Shown here: positions 1-6,573 of the stretch, one piece after another
Position numbering within the stretch: position 1 is the first letter of the stretch
How the letters are laid out: each line of letters begins with the position of its first letter
NCBI GenBank assembly: GCA_023387935.1
Contig: JAEWHG010000125.1
Location: 1 to 18,715 of the forward strand
Direction: 5' to 3'
DNA length: 18,715 bases
Origin: Bacillota bacterium
GTDB taxonomy: Bacteria > Bacillota > Clostridia > Peptostreptococcales > Natronincolaceae
The notes under the pieces: generated by a model
Seen by the model: the letters and a program-made list of their open reading frames with translations, nothing else
What the model was told of the DNA's origin: nothing
The model's database searches: none
Translations under genes and position numbers: made by a program

Positions 1-68
1 CTTTTGAAATACCTGCCAACTCTACAATAGAAGATATGGTTAAAATTATTGCAGGACAAAAAAAGTAA
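1..68 (+). CDS. 3' end of an unidentified gene (partial)
   Basis: An open frame enters from the left edge and stops at TAA 66-68. Its last residues read FEIPANSTIEDMVKIIAGQKK-like, beginning with the Phe codon at 3-5. Only about 21 residues are visible, which is too few to name a family. The hairpin at 143-169 downstream could end its transcript, which supports a real gene end here. The call rests on the open frame and the terminator only. Confidence 0.45.
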   Translation, partial: FEIPANSTIEDMVKIIAGQKK

Positions 69-142
69 AACTAGGCTTGTTTTATATTATGGCTCTGCTC
101 AAACTAAAATTTAGCTCTATTTAAATATTAAAAAATATTTTG

Positions 143-169
143 GGTAGTAGAATTCAAAACTCTACTACC
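143..169. terminator. bidirectional hairpin terminator between convergent genes
   Basis: GGTAGTAGA (143-151) and TCTACTACC (161-169) form a perfect 9-bp stem with a 9-nt loop. On the plus strand it is followed by TTACCTTTTCT. On the minus strand, where it lies just past the prsW stop, it is followed by CAAAATATTTTTT. It sits between two convergent genes and probably serves both. Confidence 0.7.
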
Positions 170-178
170 TTACCTTTT

Positions 179-886
179 CTATAATTCTTTGTCGTCTATT
201 CTATTGTAGTTATCTTTACTATCCTTTGTGTATAAATTCAACTTCTTTAAATTTGTAATCCATAAATAAATAACATATGGAATAAAAAGTGCCATTAATA
301 TTGGAATTTTAGCCATTAATATAAAATTAAATATACCGTGTAAAATTACTGGTACGATTAGTGATCTTTTATAATAATATGAAGCAAGGTTAGGATCCTC
401 AGCGTATTTACTCAATGATAAATAATATCCCATTGTAACTCCAAACAACATATGAGCAGGTACGGATAAAATTCCTCTCATAATTCCAACATAATAATTT
501 CCTGTATAACGTATAACAACATACATAATATTTTCCACTGTAGCAAATCCTAAAGCTGAAAATACACAATAAACAATACCATCCAGCTTTTCATTAAAAT
601 TCTTATCATTATATGCACCGTAAATTACAGCCAATCTTTTAAAATATTCTTCCGATAAACCGGCTACAATAAATGCCGTATATCCAATAGAAAATATTCC
701 AGGAAATACATTAATAGAAAGTAATATCCTCTCCACAATTAATATTGGTACTACAGATAATGCGCCTAATAAAAAAACACGGAGCAAAAGTTTCCAAGGT
801 TCCCTATCGTATCGGTCCACTAAATATATCCCTATACCTAAAGCAATAACAGGTGTAATTGCAATTATAATAAGCCTAGTTATCAT
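179..886 (-). CDS. prsW: PrsW-family intramembrane metalloprotease
   Basis: A 235-aa polytopic membrane protein. The PrsW signature is visible in order: an EExxK motif (E79, E80, K83), the segment LDGIVYCVFSALGFATVEN ending at E118-N119, a histidine in a membrane segment (H145), and a late LHGIFN motif (H183). In Bacillus subtilis PrsW makes the site-1 cut of the anti-sigma factor RsiW, releasing an ECF sigma factor. Here the substrate is unknown and no sigma/anti-sigma pair lies nearby. The start ATG 886-884 has AGGAGG (900-895) at 8-nt spacing. A possible 9-codon leader ORF (912-883) overlaps the start as ATGA. The family call is firm; the biological role is inferred. Confidence 0.88.
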   Translation of the reverse strand: MITRLIIIAITPVIALGIGIYLVDRYDREPWKLLLRVFLLGALSVVPILIVERILLSINVFPGIFSIGYTAFIVAGLSEEYFKRLAVIYGAYNDKNFNEKLDGIVYCVFSALGFATVENIMYVVIRYTGNYYVGIMRGILSVPAHMLFGVTMGYYLSLSKYAEDPNLASYYYKRSLIVPVILHGIFNFILMAKIPILMALFIPYVIYLWITNLKKLNLYTKDSKDNYNRIDDKEL

Positions 887-956
887 TCATTTTTCCTCCT
901 GAGTAAAATCATAGTTTTCTAATCTCCTTAGTATTGTTCTTTTTATTTAAATTTAC

Positions 957-988
957 ACAAAAAAATAGTGACCTTCATAAAGATCACT
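957..988 (-). terminator. terminator of the CPBP protease gene
   Basis: Read on the minus strand, AGTGATCTT (988-980) pairs with AAGGTCACT (975-967) through one T-G wobble, with a 4-nt loop. It is followed by ATTTTTTT. It lies 13 bp past the TAA of the CPBP gene and separates it from prsW. Confidence 0.85.
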
Positions 989-1001
989 TTTAGAACTTGT
1001 A

Positions 1002-1955
1002 TTATCCTAAAGAAATAATTTCTTTTAACTGGAGTACTGCTATAAAAATAAATAAACAAACAGGAATAATTAAAGGTAAAAACTCTACCTTCTTAACTTC
1101 TACTTCATCATTATGATAATGCGTTTTTGAATCTAACACTGACATATCTCTTTTTATCACCTTAACAAGCTTAAAAATAATAAATAAAGTGATTGCAGAA
1201 ATAATTCCAAACAAAATAGTAGTACTTGCCATGGCTACAGTTGTAGATATTTCTGTAGCAGCTTCCCCAGCAGTCTCTATATCTGGCAGTAGCTCTGTAG
1301 CTAGGTTCACTAAAAATCCTAAGGTAACTGCAAATCCATTATTAACTATATGTCCAATCATACCTGCATAAATTGAATTTGTTTCAATAACTAAATATCC
1401 GAAAATAAGACCTAATACAATTGGACCTGCTAAATTGTATAAGTTAAAATGAAAGATCCCAAATAAAATTGCTGATATAACAACTGCTTTTTTCTTTCCT
1501 AGTCTCTCATAGCCTGATAAAACAAATCCTCTAAAAAATACTTCTTCACAAATACCAGCAGATAGAGAAATAACAAGCATAAGAATCATATATTCTCCAC
1601 TGTTTGTAGCTGTAGGTAAAGCAGGTATATTTAGATTTCCCATTAGACTCATTATTGTCATTAAAAGAGCATTTCCAAATACAGCTATTGGATATGTTAA
1701 AATAGTAATTAATGCAACTATGATGCAATGCTTAAAGCTTATCTTATTTAATTTTAAACTTTCTCTTATACTTAATTTTTTTACTTTAATATAAATTATA
1801 GGGGGCATGAGAATAATTACGTATTGAGTAATTATTAATCCCCACATCAGATTTTTTTCTTGAGCATAAGCTCCTACAGTCCAGAATAGCAAGGCTCCAA
1901 TAAGATATAATATATTTGCATCTACTACCCTTAACTTTTTTTCATCTAACATCAT
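1002..1955 (-). CDS. CPBP (CAAX/Abi-type) intramembrane protease
   Basis: A 317-aa membrane protein with about eight hydrophobic segments. The three CPBP/Abi family motifs are intact: EEVFFRG (E137, E138, R142), FGIFHFN (H169) and GHIVNN (H202, N205). These residues form the glutamyl/histidine catalytic centre of Rce1-like proteases. Bacterial members are linked to bacteriocin immunity, protein maturation or quality control, but the substrate cannot be read from sequence. The start is ATG 1955-1953, followed at once by a second ATG, with GGGGAG about 6 nt upstream. The gene lies only 20 bp downstream of the M20 amidohydrolase on the same strand, so the two are probably co-transcribed. A hydrophobic C-terminal extension adds about two membrane segments beyond the catalytic core. 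Confidence 0.88.
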   Translation of the reverse strand: MMLDEKKLRVVDANILYLIGALLFWTVGAYAQEKNLMWGLIITQYVIILMPPIIYIKVKKLSIRESLKLNKISFKHCIIVALITILTYPIAVFGNALLMTIMSLMGNLNIPALPTATNSGEYMILMLVISLSAGICEEVFFRGFVLSGYERLGKKKAVVISAILFGIFHFNLYNLAGPIVLGLIFGYLVIETNSIYAGMIGHIVNNGFAVTLGFLVNLATELLPDIETAGEAATEISTTVAMASTTILFGIISAITLFIIFKLVKVIKRDMSVLDSKTHYHNDEVEVKKVEFLPLIIPVCLFIFIAVLQLKEIISLG

Positions 1956-1975
1956 ATTGCTCTCCCCTTTATTTA

Positions 1976-3151
1976 TTAATCTACTAATCCACCCCGTTGT
2001 TTTAGTATATTACTAAATACATGTACCCCATAACCTAAAATTCTTTCATCGAAATTAAAACTCGCATTATGTAGGGGGCTCGTATAACCTTTTTCTTTAT
2101 TACCACTTCCAAGGAAAAAGAAGACTCCAGGAATCTCTTTTTGATAGTAAGAAAAATCCTCAGCTAGCATAAGCGGAGTAACGATTTCTACAATATCAGT
2201 TTCCTGACCTTTAATAAACTCTTCGGTTAGTTTTTTATCGTTTATTACTGCAGGATATAAGTCTCGAATGGCAACTTCAATTTTACAATTATAGGCTACT
2301 TCTAATCCCTTTTTAATTTCAACTATTCTATTTTTTATGGTTGTATAAGCATCTTCATTAAACGTGCGAATAGTTCCCTCTATCACTACTTCTCTTGCAA
2401 TAATATTACGTCTTTCTCCCCCACTAATTCTACCAATTGTTATAACTACAGAATCCATAGGGTTCATACTCCTACTAGCAATGGTCTGAATCGATGTAAT
2501 TAACTGACCTGCAATAAGAATACTGTCTATACCTTCCTGGGGCATAGCGCCATGGGCACTTTTACCTGTAATAAAAATATCAAATTCTCCAGCTTGTGAC
2601 ATCATTGGTCCTGGACAAACACCTATTTTACCTTCCTCTATATTAGGAAATAAATGAAGTCCATAAATTTCATCAATATTATATTTCTTTAAAACTCCTG
2701 ATTCAACAATTGGCATCGCTCCACCAGGACCTTCTTCAGCAGGTTGGAATAAAATCACAACATTGTCTCTCAATTTCTGTTGATTTTCCACTAAGTATTT
2801 TAGTAATCCAATTGCTATCGTCATATGACCATCATGACCACAGGCATGCATATTTCCTATGTGAATAGATTTAAAATCAATATTATTCTCTTCATTAACA
2901 CTTAAGGCATCCATATCCGCTCTAAAACAAATGGTTTTTTTACCCTCATATCCTTTTAAATAAGCAATGATCCCTGTGTTGGCTACATTGCTTTCATAAG
3001 TAACACCTAACCGATCTAAATAAGTCTGTATATATTTAGATGTCTTAATTTCTTCAAAGCCCAGCTCAGGAATTTTATGTAAATCCCTTCTAATTCCTTT
3101 TAGCTCTGCTAGCATTTCATATATATCATTAGATATTTTCAATCTTGCCAT
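1976..3151 (-). CDS. M20-family amidohydrolase (N-acyl-amino-acid/hippurate hydrolase-like)
   Basis: 391 aa, the usual length for M20D metallo-amidohydrolases, which hydrolyse N-acyl amino acids such as N-acetyl or hippurate substrates. Metal and catalytic motifs are visible: FRADMDAL (about 76-83), HACGHDGH (102-109), QPAEEGPGG (136-144), a lid-domain HGAMPQEGIDS, and a late LHNASFNF histidine. No signal peptide is seen, so it is cytoplasmic. The exact acyl substrate cannot be told. The ATG 3151-3149 almost abuts AAAGGAAGG. A TTG four codons in (3142-3140) has better spacing to that site and is a plausible alternative start. A hairpin just upstream (3167-3192) may limit read-through from hpt. 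The next gene, a CPBP protease, starts 20 bp downstream. Confidence 0.88.
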   Translation of the reverse strand: MARLKISNDIYEMLAELKGIRRDLHKIPELGFEEIKTSKYIQTYLDRLGVTYESNVANTGIIAYLKGYEGKKTICFRADMDALSVNEENNIDFKSIHIGNMHACGHDGHMTIAIGLLKYLVENQQKLRDNVVILFQPAEEGPGGAMPIVESGVLKKYNIDEIYGLHLFPNIEEGKIGVCPGPMMSQAGEFDIFITGKSAHGAMPQEGIDSILIAGQLITSIQTIASRSMNPMDSVVITIGRISGGERRNIIAREVVIEGTIRTFNEDAYTTIKNRIVEIKKGLEVAYNCKIEVAIRDLYPAVINDKKLTEEFIKGQETDIVEIVTPLMLAEDFSYYQKEIPGVFFFLGSGNKEKGYTSPLHNASFNFDERILGYGVHVFSNILKQRGGLVD

Positions 3152-3166
3152 CCTTCCTTTAAAGAT

Positions 3167-3192
3167 AAAGCACCTCTTAAAAGAAGTGCTTT
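3167..3192 (-). terminator. hairpin between hpt and the M20 gene (weak terminator or attenuator)
   Basis: An 11-12 bp stem (3167-3178 with 3181-3192) with a tiny loop. The only imperfect pair is a G-T wobble on the minus strand and a C-A mismatch on the plus strand, so it favours the minus-strand transcript. The following T-tract is short (ATCTTT) and runs straight into the ribosome binding site of the M20 gene. Termination is therefore probably partial. Confidence 0.55.
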
Positions 3193-3205
3193 ATACTTTG
3201 CTATA

Positions 3206-3745
3206 TTATCTATCTTTATCTGTTACAACGAAAACATAAGGAATATTACGGTAATAGTCTCCATAGTTTAATCCATATCCTACAACAAATTTGTCAGGTA
3301 TAGTAAAACCTACGTAATCTGGCTCAATTTCTACTTTTCTGCGTTCTGGCTTGTCCAATAATACACAGCATTTTACACTAGCAGGATTCTTACTCTTTAG
3401 GTGCTCCATTACATATTTCATAGTTAAGCCTGAATCTGTAATATCGTCCACTACTAATACATGGTATTCTTCTAAATTCTCTTTTATATCATTCACAATT
3501 TTTACAGTACCACTTGATTCTGTATCATGGCCGTAGCTAGATGTTGTCATAAAATCTATTTTAACTGGAATATCCAATTTTCTTACTAAATCTGCTGTAA
3601 AAACAAAGCTCCCTCTAAGTAATGAAATGATGTAGAGTTTCTTATCTCTATACTCATCGGAAATTTCCTTTCCTAATTCATCAAGTCTATTTGAAATGTC
3701 ATCTTCTGAGCAAAGTACTTCCCATACTTTTTTATCTATATCCAT
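3206..3745 (-). CDS. hpt: hypoxanthine phosphoribosyltransferase
   Basis: A 179-aa type I phosphoribosyltransferase that makes IMP/GMP from hypoxanthine/guanine and PRPP in purine salvage. The PRPP-binding loop reads VVDDITDSGLT (about 98-108), LLRGSFVF (about 42-49) is the usual early loop, and DKPERR and PDKFVVGYGLNY are typical of the C-terminal part of Hpt. Length is normal for the family. I place the start at ATG 3745-3743 because GGAGGG (3758-3753) lies 7 nt upstream. The upstream in-frame ATGs would add seven residues without as good a site. A clear sigma-A promoter precedes it (3779-3807). It is not in the usual tilS-hpt-ftsH context; here it heads a run with an amidohydrolase and a membrane protease. 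Confidence 0.95.
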   Translation of the reverse strand: MDIDKKVWEVLCSEDDISNRLDELGKEISDEYRDKKLYIISLLRGSFVFTADLVRKLDIPVKIDFMTTSSYGHDTESSGTVKIVNDIKENLEEYHVLVVDDITDSGLTMKYVMEHLKSKNPASVKCCVLLDKPERRKVEIEPDYVGFTIPDKFVVGYGLNYGDYYRNIPYVFVVTDKDR

Positions 3746-3778
3746 TAATTTTCCCTCCATTAACAATATGCTATTAAT

Positions 3779-3807
3779 ATTTTAATTCAAATAGAAATCC
3801 TTGTCAA
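3779..3807 (-). promoter_or_regulatory. sigma-A promoter of hpt
   Basis: On the minus strand, TTGACA (3807-3802) is followed after exactly 17 nt by TAAAAT (3784-3779). This is a perfect -35 and a 5/6 match to the -10 consensus. It gives a leader of roughly 25-30 nt before the hpt ATG at 3745. Confidence 0.8.
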
Positions 3808-3893
3808 ATTATATTGAAAACTACGCAAATTTTGTAATTATATATATCTATAACCACAGTAAGTATATAATTTCCTATTTATTATAAAAAGTG

Positions 3894-3899
3894 TATAAT
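3894..3899 (+). promoter_or_regulatory. possible -10 box of the 45-aa membrane miniprotein gene
   Basis: TATAAT lies 43 bp upstream of the ATG at 3943. At the 17-nt position the -35 region reads TTTCCT, a poor match, so only the -10 is convincing. It is divergent from the hpt promoter. Confidence 0.4.
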
Positions 3900-3942
3900 A
3901 TAAACAATACAGTACGATACTATACCAAAAGGAGAAAAAGCA

Positions 3943-4080
3943 ATGACAGAATACCTAGTTCCTATCATTATTTTGTTTGTTATACTAATATCTATGCAAT
4001 ATTCTTTAAATAAAATTATTGTTTTGTTAAAGGAAATAAAACAGATACTTATTCAGTCAAAAAAGAACACACTCCCCTAA
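3943..4080 (+). CDS. 45-aa single-span membrane miniprotein, unknown function
   Basis: A short open frame starting ATG 3943-3945 and stopping TAA 4078-4080. AAGGAG lies 8 nt upstream of the start, an excellent ribosome binding site. The product begins MTEYLVPIIILFVILIS, a hydrophobic helix near the N-terminus. An amphipathic, Lys-rich stretch follows (about 20-42: NKIIVLLKEIKQILIQSKK) and could lie along the membrane or form a coiled coil. I recognise no family. The site, a TATAAT box, isolated placement and an abrupt end in a shared terminator argue that it is real. It is convergent with the SSB-like gene and overlaps it by 4 bp (4077-4080). Holin-like or small regulatory membrane proteins have similar shapes, but nothing here decides that. 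Confidence 0.65.
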   Translation: MTEYLVPIIILFVILISMQYSLNKIIVLLKEIKQILIQSKKNTLP

Positions 4081-4096
4081 GGGATCATGTGTTCTT
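4063..4096. terminator. shared terminator spanning both convergent stop codons
   Basis: AAGAACACA (4063-4071) pairs perfectly with TGTGTTCTT (4088-4096), and a smaller inner stem TCCC/GGGA (4073-4076 with 4081-4084) sits on top. On the minus strand a T6 run (4064-4059) follows, giving a good terminator for the SSB-like gene. On the plus strand the following CTTC has only weak terminator character. The plus-strand stop (4078-4080) and the minus-strand stop (4079-4077) both lie in the apical loop. Confidence 0.75.
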
Positions 4097-4769
4097 CTTC
4101 ATTATCATTATCATTATAATTATCATTTCCATTTTCTATTTTACTTGCTTTTTCCATTTTAGAAATAGAAACCTCATAGGCTATTTTATTTAAAACATTT
4201 CCATCTGAAAATTTTTTCTGGTACTGTCTACTTTGCACCCGACCCCAAATACGAATTTGATCTCCAACAGCTAAATTAGAAGAAAATCTTGCATTCCTTC
4301 CCCAGGCAATGGCTGGTATGTAATCTGACTTATTATAAAGCCTATTTACTGCTACAAGTAGATCTGTAATTTCTCTGCCAAAGGGAGTTTCTCTATAGAC
4401 AGGCTCCTTACAAATATACCCTTCTAAAAAGATTTCATTAGGATTTTTTAATTCCTCTCCGCCTTCAAATGGAACAATATCTCTAGCAAATATAGTTAAT
4501 ACCAAGCGATTACCACCATCAACAAATTTGTTGTATGATCTTAACTGCCCTTCTACCTTAACCATATCTCCACTCTTTAAATCTAGTCCAACTAAAAGTC
4601 TTTCTGATATTGTTAACGGCAACTGGTCTACTGCATCACTTAGTCGAGGTATTTCAATATTATATACATAAAATCCCTCTCCATAAATTTCATGACTAAA
4701 CTTTTTCTCCCCTATAACTTTTCCCACTATTGTTACAACATTTGTATCCATAAGATGATCTAGTGTCAT
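4077..4769 (-). CDS. single-stranded DNA-binding-type protein with two OB folds
   Basis: 230 aa. Two tandem SSB-like OB domains can be seen. The first, about residues 8-105, has NVVTIVGKVIGEKKFSHE and SGDMVKVEGQLRSY. The second, about 112-205, has EIFLEGYICKEPVYRETPFG, IPAIAWGRNARFSSNLAVGD and RIWGRVQSRQY. The second is the more canonical, with the WGR and GRVQSR patterns of bacterial SSB. A low-complexity Asn/Asp/Glu tail follows (GNDNYNDNDNEEE), ending HMIP rather than the classic DDDIPF tip. A standard SSB has one OB fold and about 150-180 aa, so this is a fused or duplicated paralogue. Recruitment of partners by the tail is doubtful. The start ATG 4769-4767 has GAAGGGAG about 11 nt upstream, which is long. 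The leader is strongly structured (4770-4847). Confidence 0.82.
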   Translation of the reverse strand: MTLDHLMDTNVVTIVGKVIGEKKFSHEIYGEGFYVYNIEIPRLSDAVDQLPLTISERLLVGLDLKSGDMVKVEGQLRSYNKFVDGGNRLVLTIFARDIVPFEGGEELKNPNEIFLEGYICKEPVYRETPFGREITDLLVAVNRLYNKSDYIPAIAWGRNARFSSNLAVGDQIRIWGRVQSRQYQKKFSDGNVLNKIAYEVSISKMEKASKIENGNDNYNDNDNEEEHMIP

Positions 4770-4773
4770 CTTA

Positions 4774-4847
4774 TCCCACTCTCCCTTCTATTCTTATGTT
4801 TATAAATTTTTAGGACTACTCTATAAACATATTTATTCAGAGTGGGA
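4774..4847 (-). promoter_or_regulatory. nested two-stem leader over the ribosome binding site of the SSB-like gene
   Basis: Outer stem: TCCCACTCT (4774-4782) with AGAGTGGGA (4839-4847), perfect 9 bp. Inner stem: ATGTTTATA (4796-4804) with TATAAACAT (4822-4830), perfect 9 bp, with a 17-nt loop. In the minus-strand mRNA the 3' outer arm lies between the Shine-Dalgarno GAAGGGAG and the ATG and includes its last bases. Folding would therefore hide the initiation region. This suggests translational control or a protein-binding site. It is seen directly as base pairing; the function is inferred. Confidence 0.55.
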
Positions 4848-4953
4848 CTAATTTATGTTCTCTTTATAAAAAATTAGCACAAATTTTTATAACGAATAAG
4901 AAAGTTCTACTTTAATGTTTTTAATAGAAAAGAACTTTCCGTAAATGAGTTTC

Positions 4954-4992
4954 AAAAAAACTTCCTAATAATGCTTCAATAGAAGTTTTTTT
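4954..4992 (-). terminator. terminator of the MurE-like ligase gene
   Basis: An 11-bp stem pairs 4954-4964 with 4982-4992 around a 17-nt loop. On the minus strand it ends in GAAGTTTTTTT. It starts only 2 bp past the TAA stop codon (4996-4994) of the ligase gene. Confidence 0.75.
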
Positions 4993-4993
4993 A

Positions 4994-6484
4994 TTAATGA
5001 TCATATATACTATCATAGCCCTTATGTTGAGAATACGTTGTAACTAAGTTTTCTTTATCTGTAATTAGATCTAAAAATATACTTTTCCCCTTATCCATAG
5101 ATTGTGCACCTAACAACAATAGGATATCTCCATATTTTATTTCTTTAAGAATTTCGCTAATGGCATTTTTTATGGAAGATTCGTACTTAAATGGAATAGA
5201 ACTATCATTTAACACTTCAAAATAAGCTTCTCTTTCTTCCTCCCTTACCCTATTCATATTATCTACATAATCTTTGCTATCTGTAATAACAAGTCCTTTG
5301 ATATTTAATATTTCATACCATTGTTTTAATATTTCAGCATTTCTTCTATTAATATCTACTCCTCGACTACCTCTAATTCCATTTACTATATACAAATTAT
5401 TATATTGAAGATTTTGCACAGAATTAAATACAGCTTCATAGCTCGATGGATTATGGCAATAATCATCTATTACTGTAAACTCTTTCTTGTAGATAATCTG
5501 CATTCTTCTTAACACAGCCGGATAATTTTTTATTGCTTTAGCAATTTTCTCTATAGGAGCATCTAGTAGGAGGCATGTACTAATAGCTGATAATGCATTA
5601 TAGATATTATGATTCCCTATAAGATTTGATACTACTGGATATTCAAAAGGCTCTAGCTCTACGCCTGATAGTGTTGTAATACTCCTTTGTAGACAATAAT
5701 TGAAGGATGTTATAAAATCCGAATCAATACTAGAGGCTGTAACTGTGGATTTAGAACTTAATCCGTAGCTAATAACTAATATTTCTTTATTTCCCTCCAG
5801 CATTTTTATACCGTATTTATCGTCATAATTTATTAAAGCAATTTTTCCAGGCGATAAGCTATCGAATAATTTCTTTTTAGACATAATATAATCAGTAATC
5901 GTTTTATGAAAGTTTAAATGATCCAAATCAATATTTGTATGAATTGCTATATCAAAATTCACTCCATAAACTCTATTGGTTTTTAATCCGTGGGAAGATA
6001 CCTCTAATACTGCTATTTTAACCTTTTCTTCTACCATTTTATTTAGATAATAATAAGTATCTTCTACACTTGGCGTTGTTAGTTTTGAAGGATACTGTTT
6101 TTCATCTATTTTAATACATAATGTGCCTATTAGGCCAACAGAAAAACCTGCTTCTTTAAGAATATGATAGATTAAATTGGTAGTTGTTGTTTTTCCATTT
6201 GTTCCTGTAACGCCAATAACAATTAATTTTTCTGATGGATCACTATAAAATTCATTACATAGTTCAGCAAGTTTTACTCTTCCATTGTCCACTTTTTTTA
6301 CAATGCAATCTCTTCTACTTACATCATGCTCTGTATAAACAATAACTGCTCCCCTTCGCACTGCCTCGTCAATAAAATTATTACCATCTTCCTTTTCCCC
6401 AGTAATCGCTACAAATACATAATCATTTCTAACTTGTCTAGAATCCGAAGTTATACCTTTTACTTTTATACCGTCAATTATCAT
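4994..6484 (-). CDS. MurE-like Mur ligase with non-canonical C-terminal motifs
   Basis: 496 aa from ATG 6484-6482, which has GGAGGG about 9 nt upstream. An upstream in-frame TTG at 6508 would place that site inside the gene, so I reject it. The N-terminal domain is MurE-like (GITSDSRQ, FVAITG). The ATP-binding core is intact: GTNGKTT (94-100), EVSSHGL (161-167), NIDLDHLNFH (184-193) and a Lys-rich SKKKLF that would hold the carbamylated lysine. The C-terminal domain differs from MurE. DDYCHNP (340-346) replaces DYAHTP, GSRGVDINRRN replaces the GGDRD-KRP region, TDSKDYVDNM stands where the substrate-selecting DNPR would be, and GAQSMDKG replaces GKGHE. It probably forms an amide bond with ATP, but on an acceptor or amino acid other than standard MurE's. 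It is isolated from any cell-division cluster. Confidence 0.8.
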   Translation of the reverse strand: MIIDGIKVKGITSDSRQVRNDYVFVAITGEKEDGNNFIDEAVRRGAVIVYTEHDVSRRDCIVKKVDNGRVKLAELCNEFYSDPSEKLIVIGVTGTNGKTTTTNLIYHILKEAGFSVGLIGTLCIKIDEKQYPSKLTTPSVEDTYYYLNKMVEEKVKIAVLEVSSHGLKTNRVYGVNFDIAIHTNIDLDHLNFHKTITDYIMSKKKLFDSLSPGKIALINYDDKYGIKMLEGNKEILVISYGLSSKSTVTASSIDSDFITSFNYCLQRSITTLSGVELEPFEYPVVSNLIGNHNIYNALSAISTCLLLDAPIEKIAKAIKNYPAVLRRMQIIYKKEFTVIDDYCHNPSSYEAVFNSVQNLQYNNLYIVNGIRGSRGVDINRRNAEILKQWYEILNIKGLVITDSKDYVDNMNRVREEEREAYFEVLNDSSIPFKYESSIKNAISEILKEIKYGDILLLLGAQSMDKGKSIFLDLITDKENLVTTYSQHKGYDSIYDH

Positions 6485-6519
6485 TCGTATGTACCCTCCC
6501 ACTGTCAACCTGGTTAGAG

Positions 6520-6547
6520 ATAATATTAATTATGTTTTGTATTTCAA
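6520..6547 (-). promoter_or_regulatory. probable sigma-A promoter of the MurE-like gene
   Basis: On the minus strand, TTGAAA (6547-6542) is followed after 16 nt by TATTAT (6525-6520). Both hexamers match the consensus at 5 of 6 positions. It lies about 36 bp upstream of the ATG at 6484. Confidence 0.5.
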
Positions 6548-6573
6548 AGACCAATTATGCACATACAAAAAAA

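Noticed and set aside
4113..4130. Tandem cattat repeats near the end of the SSB-like gene
   Set aside because: They encode the Asn/Asp-rich tail of the SSB-like protein and are too short and irregular to be a separate repeat feature.
6485..6508. Upstream TTG start of the MurE-like gene
   Set aside because: The GGAGGG site lies inside this extension and is well spaced to the ATG at 6484, so the extension is leader.
6503..6508. TTGACA on the minus strand as a -35 box
   Set aside because: No -10 follows at 16-18 nt; it falls at the start of the coding region and ribosome site.
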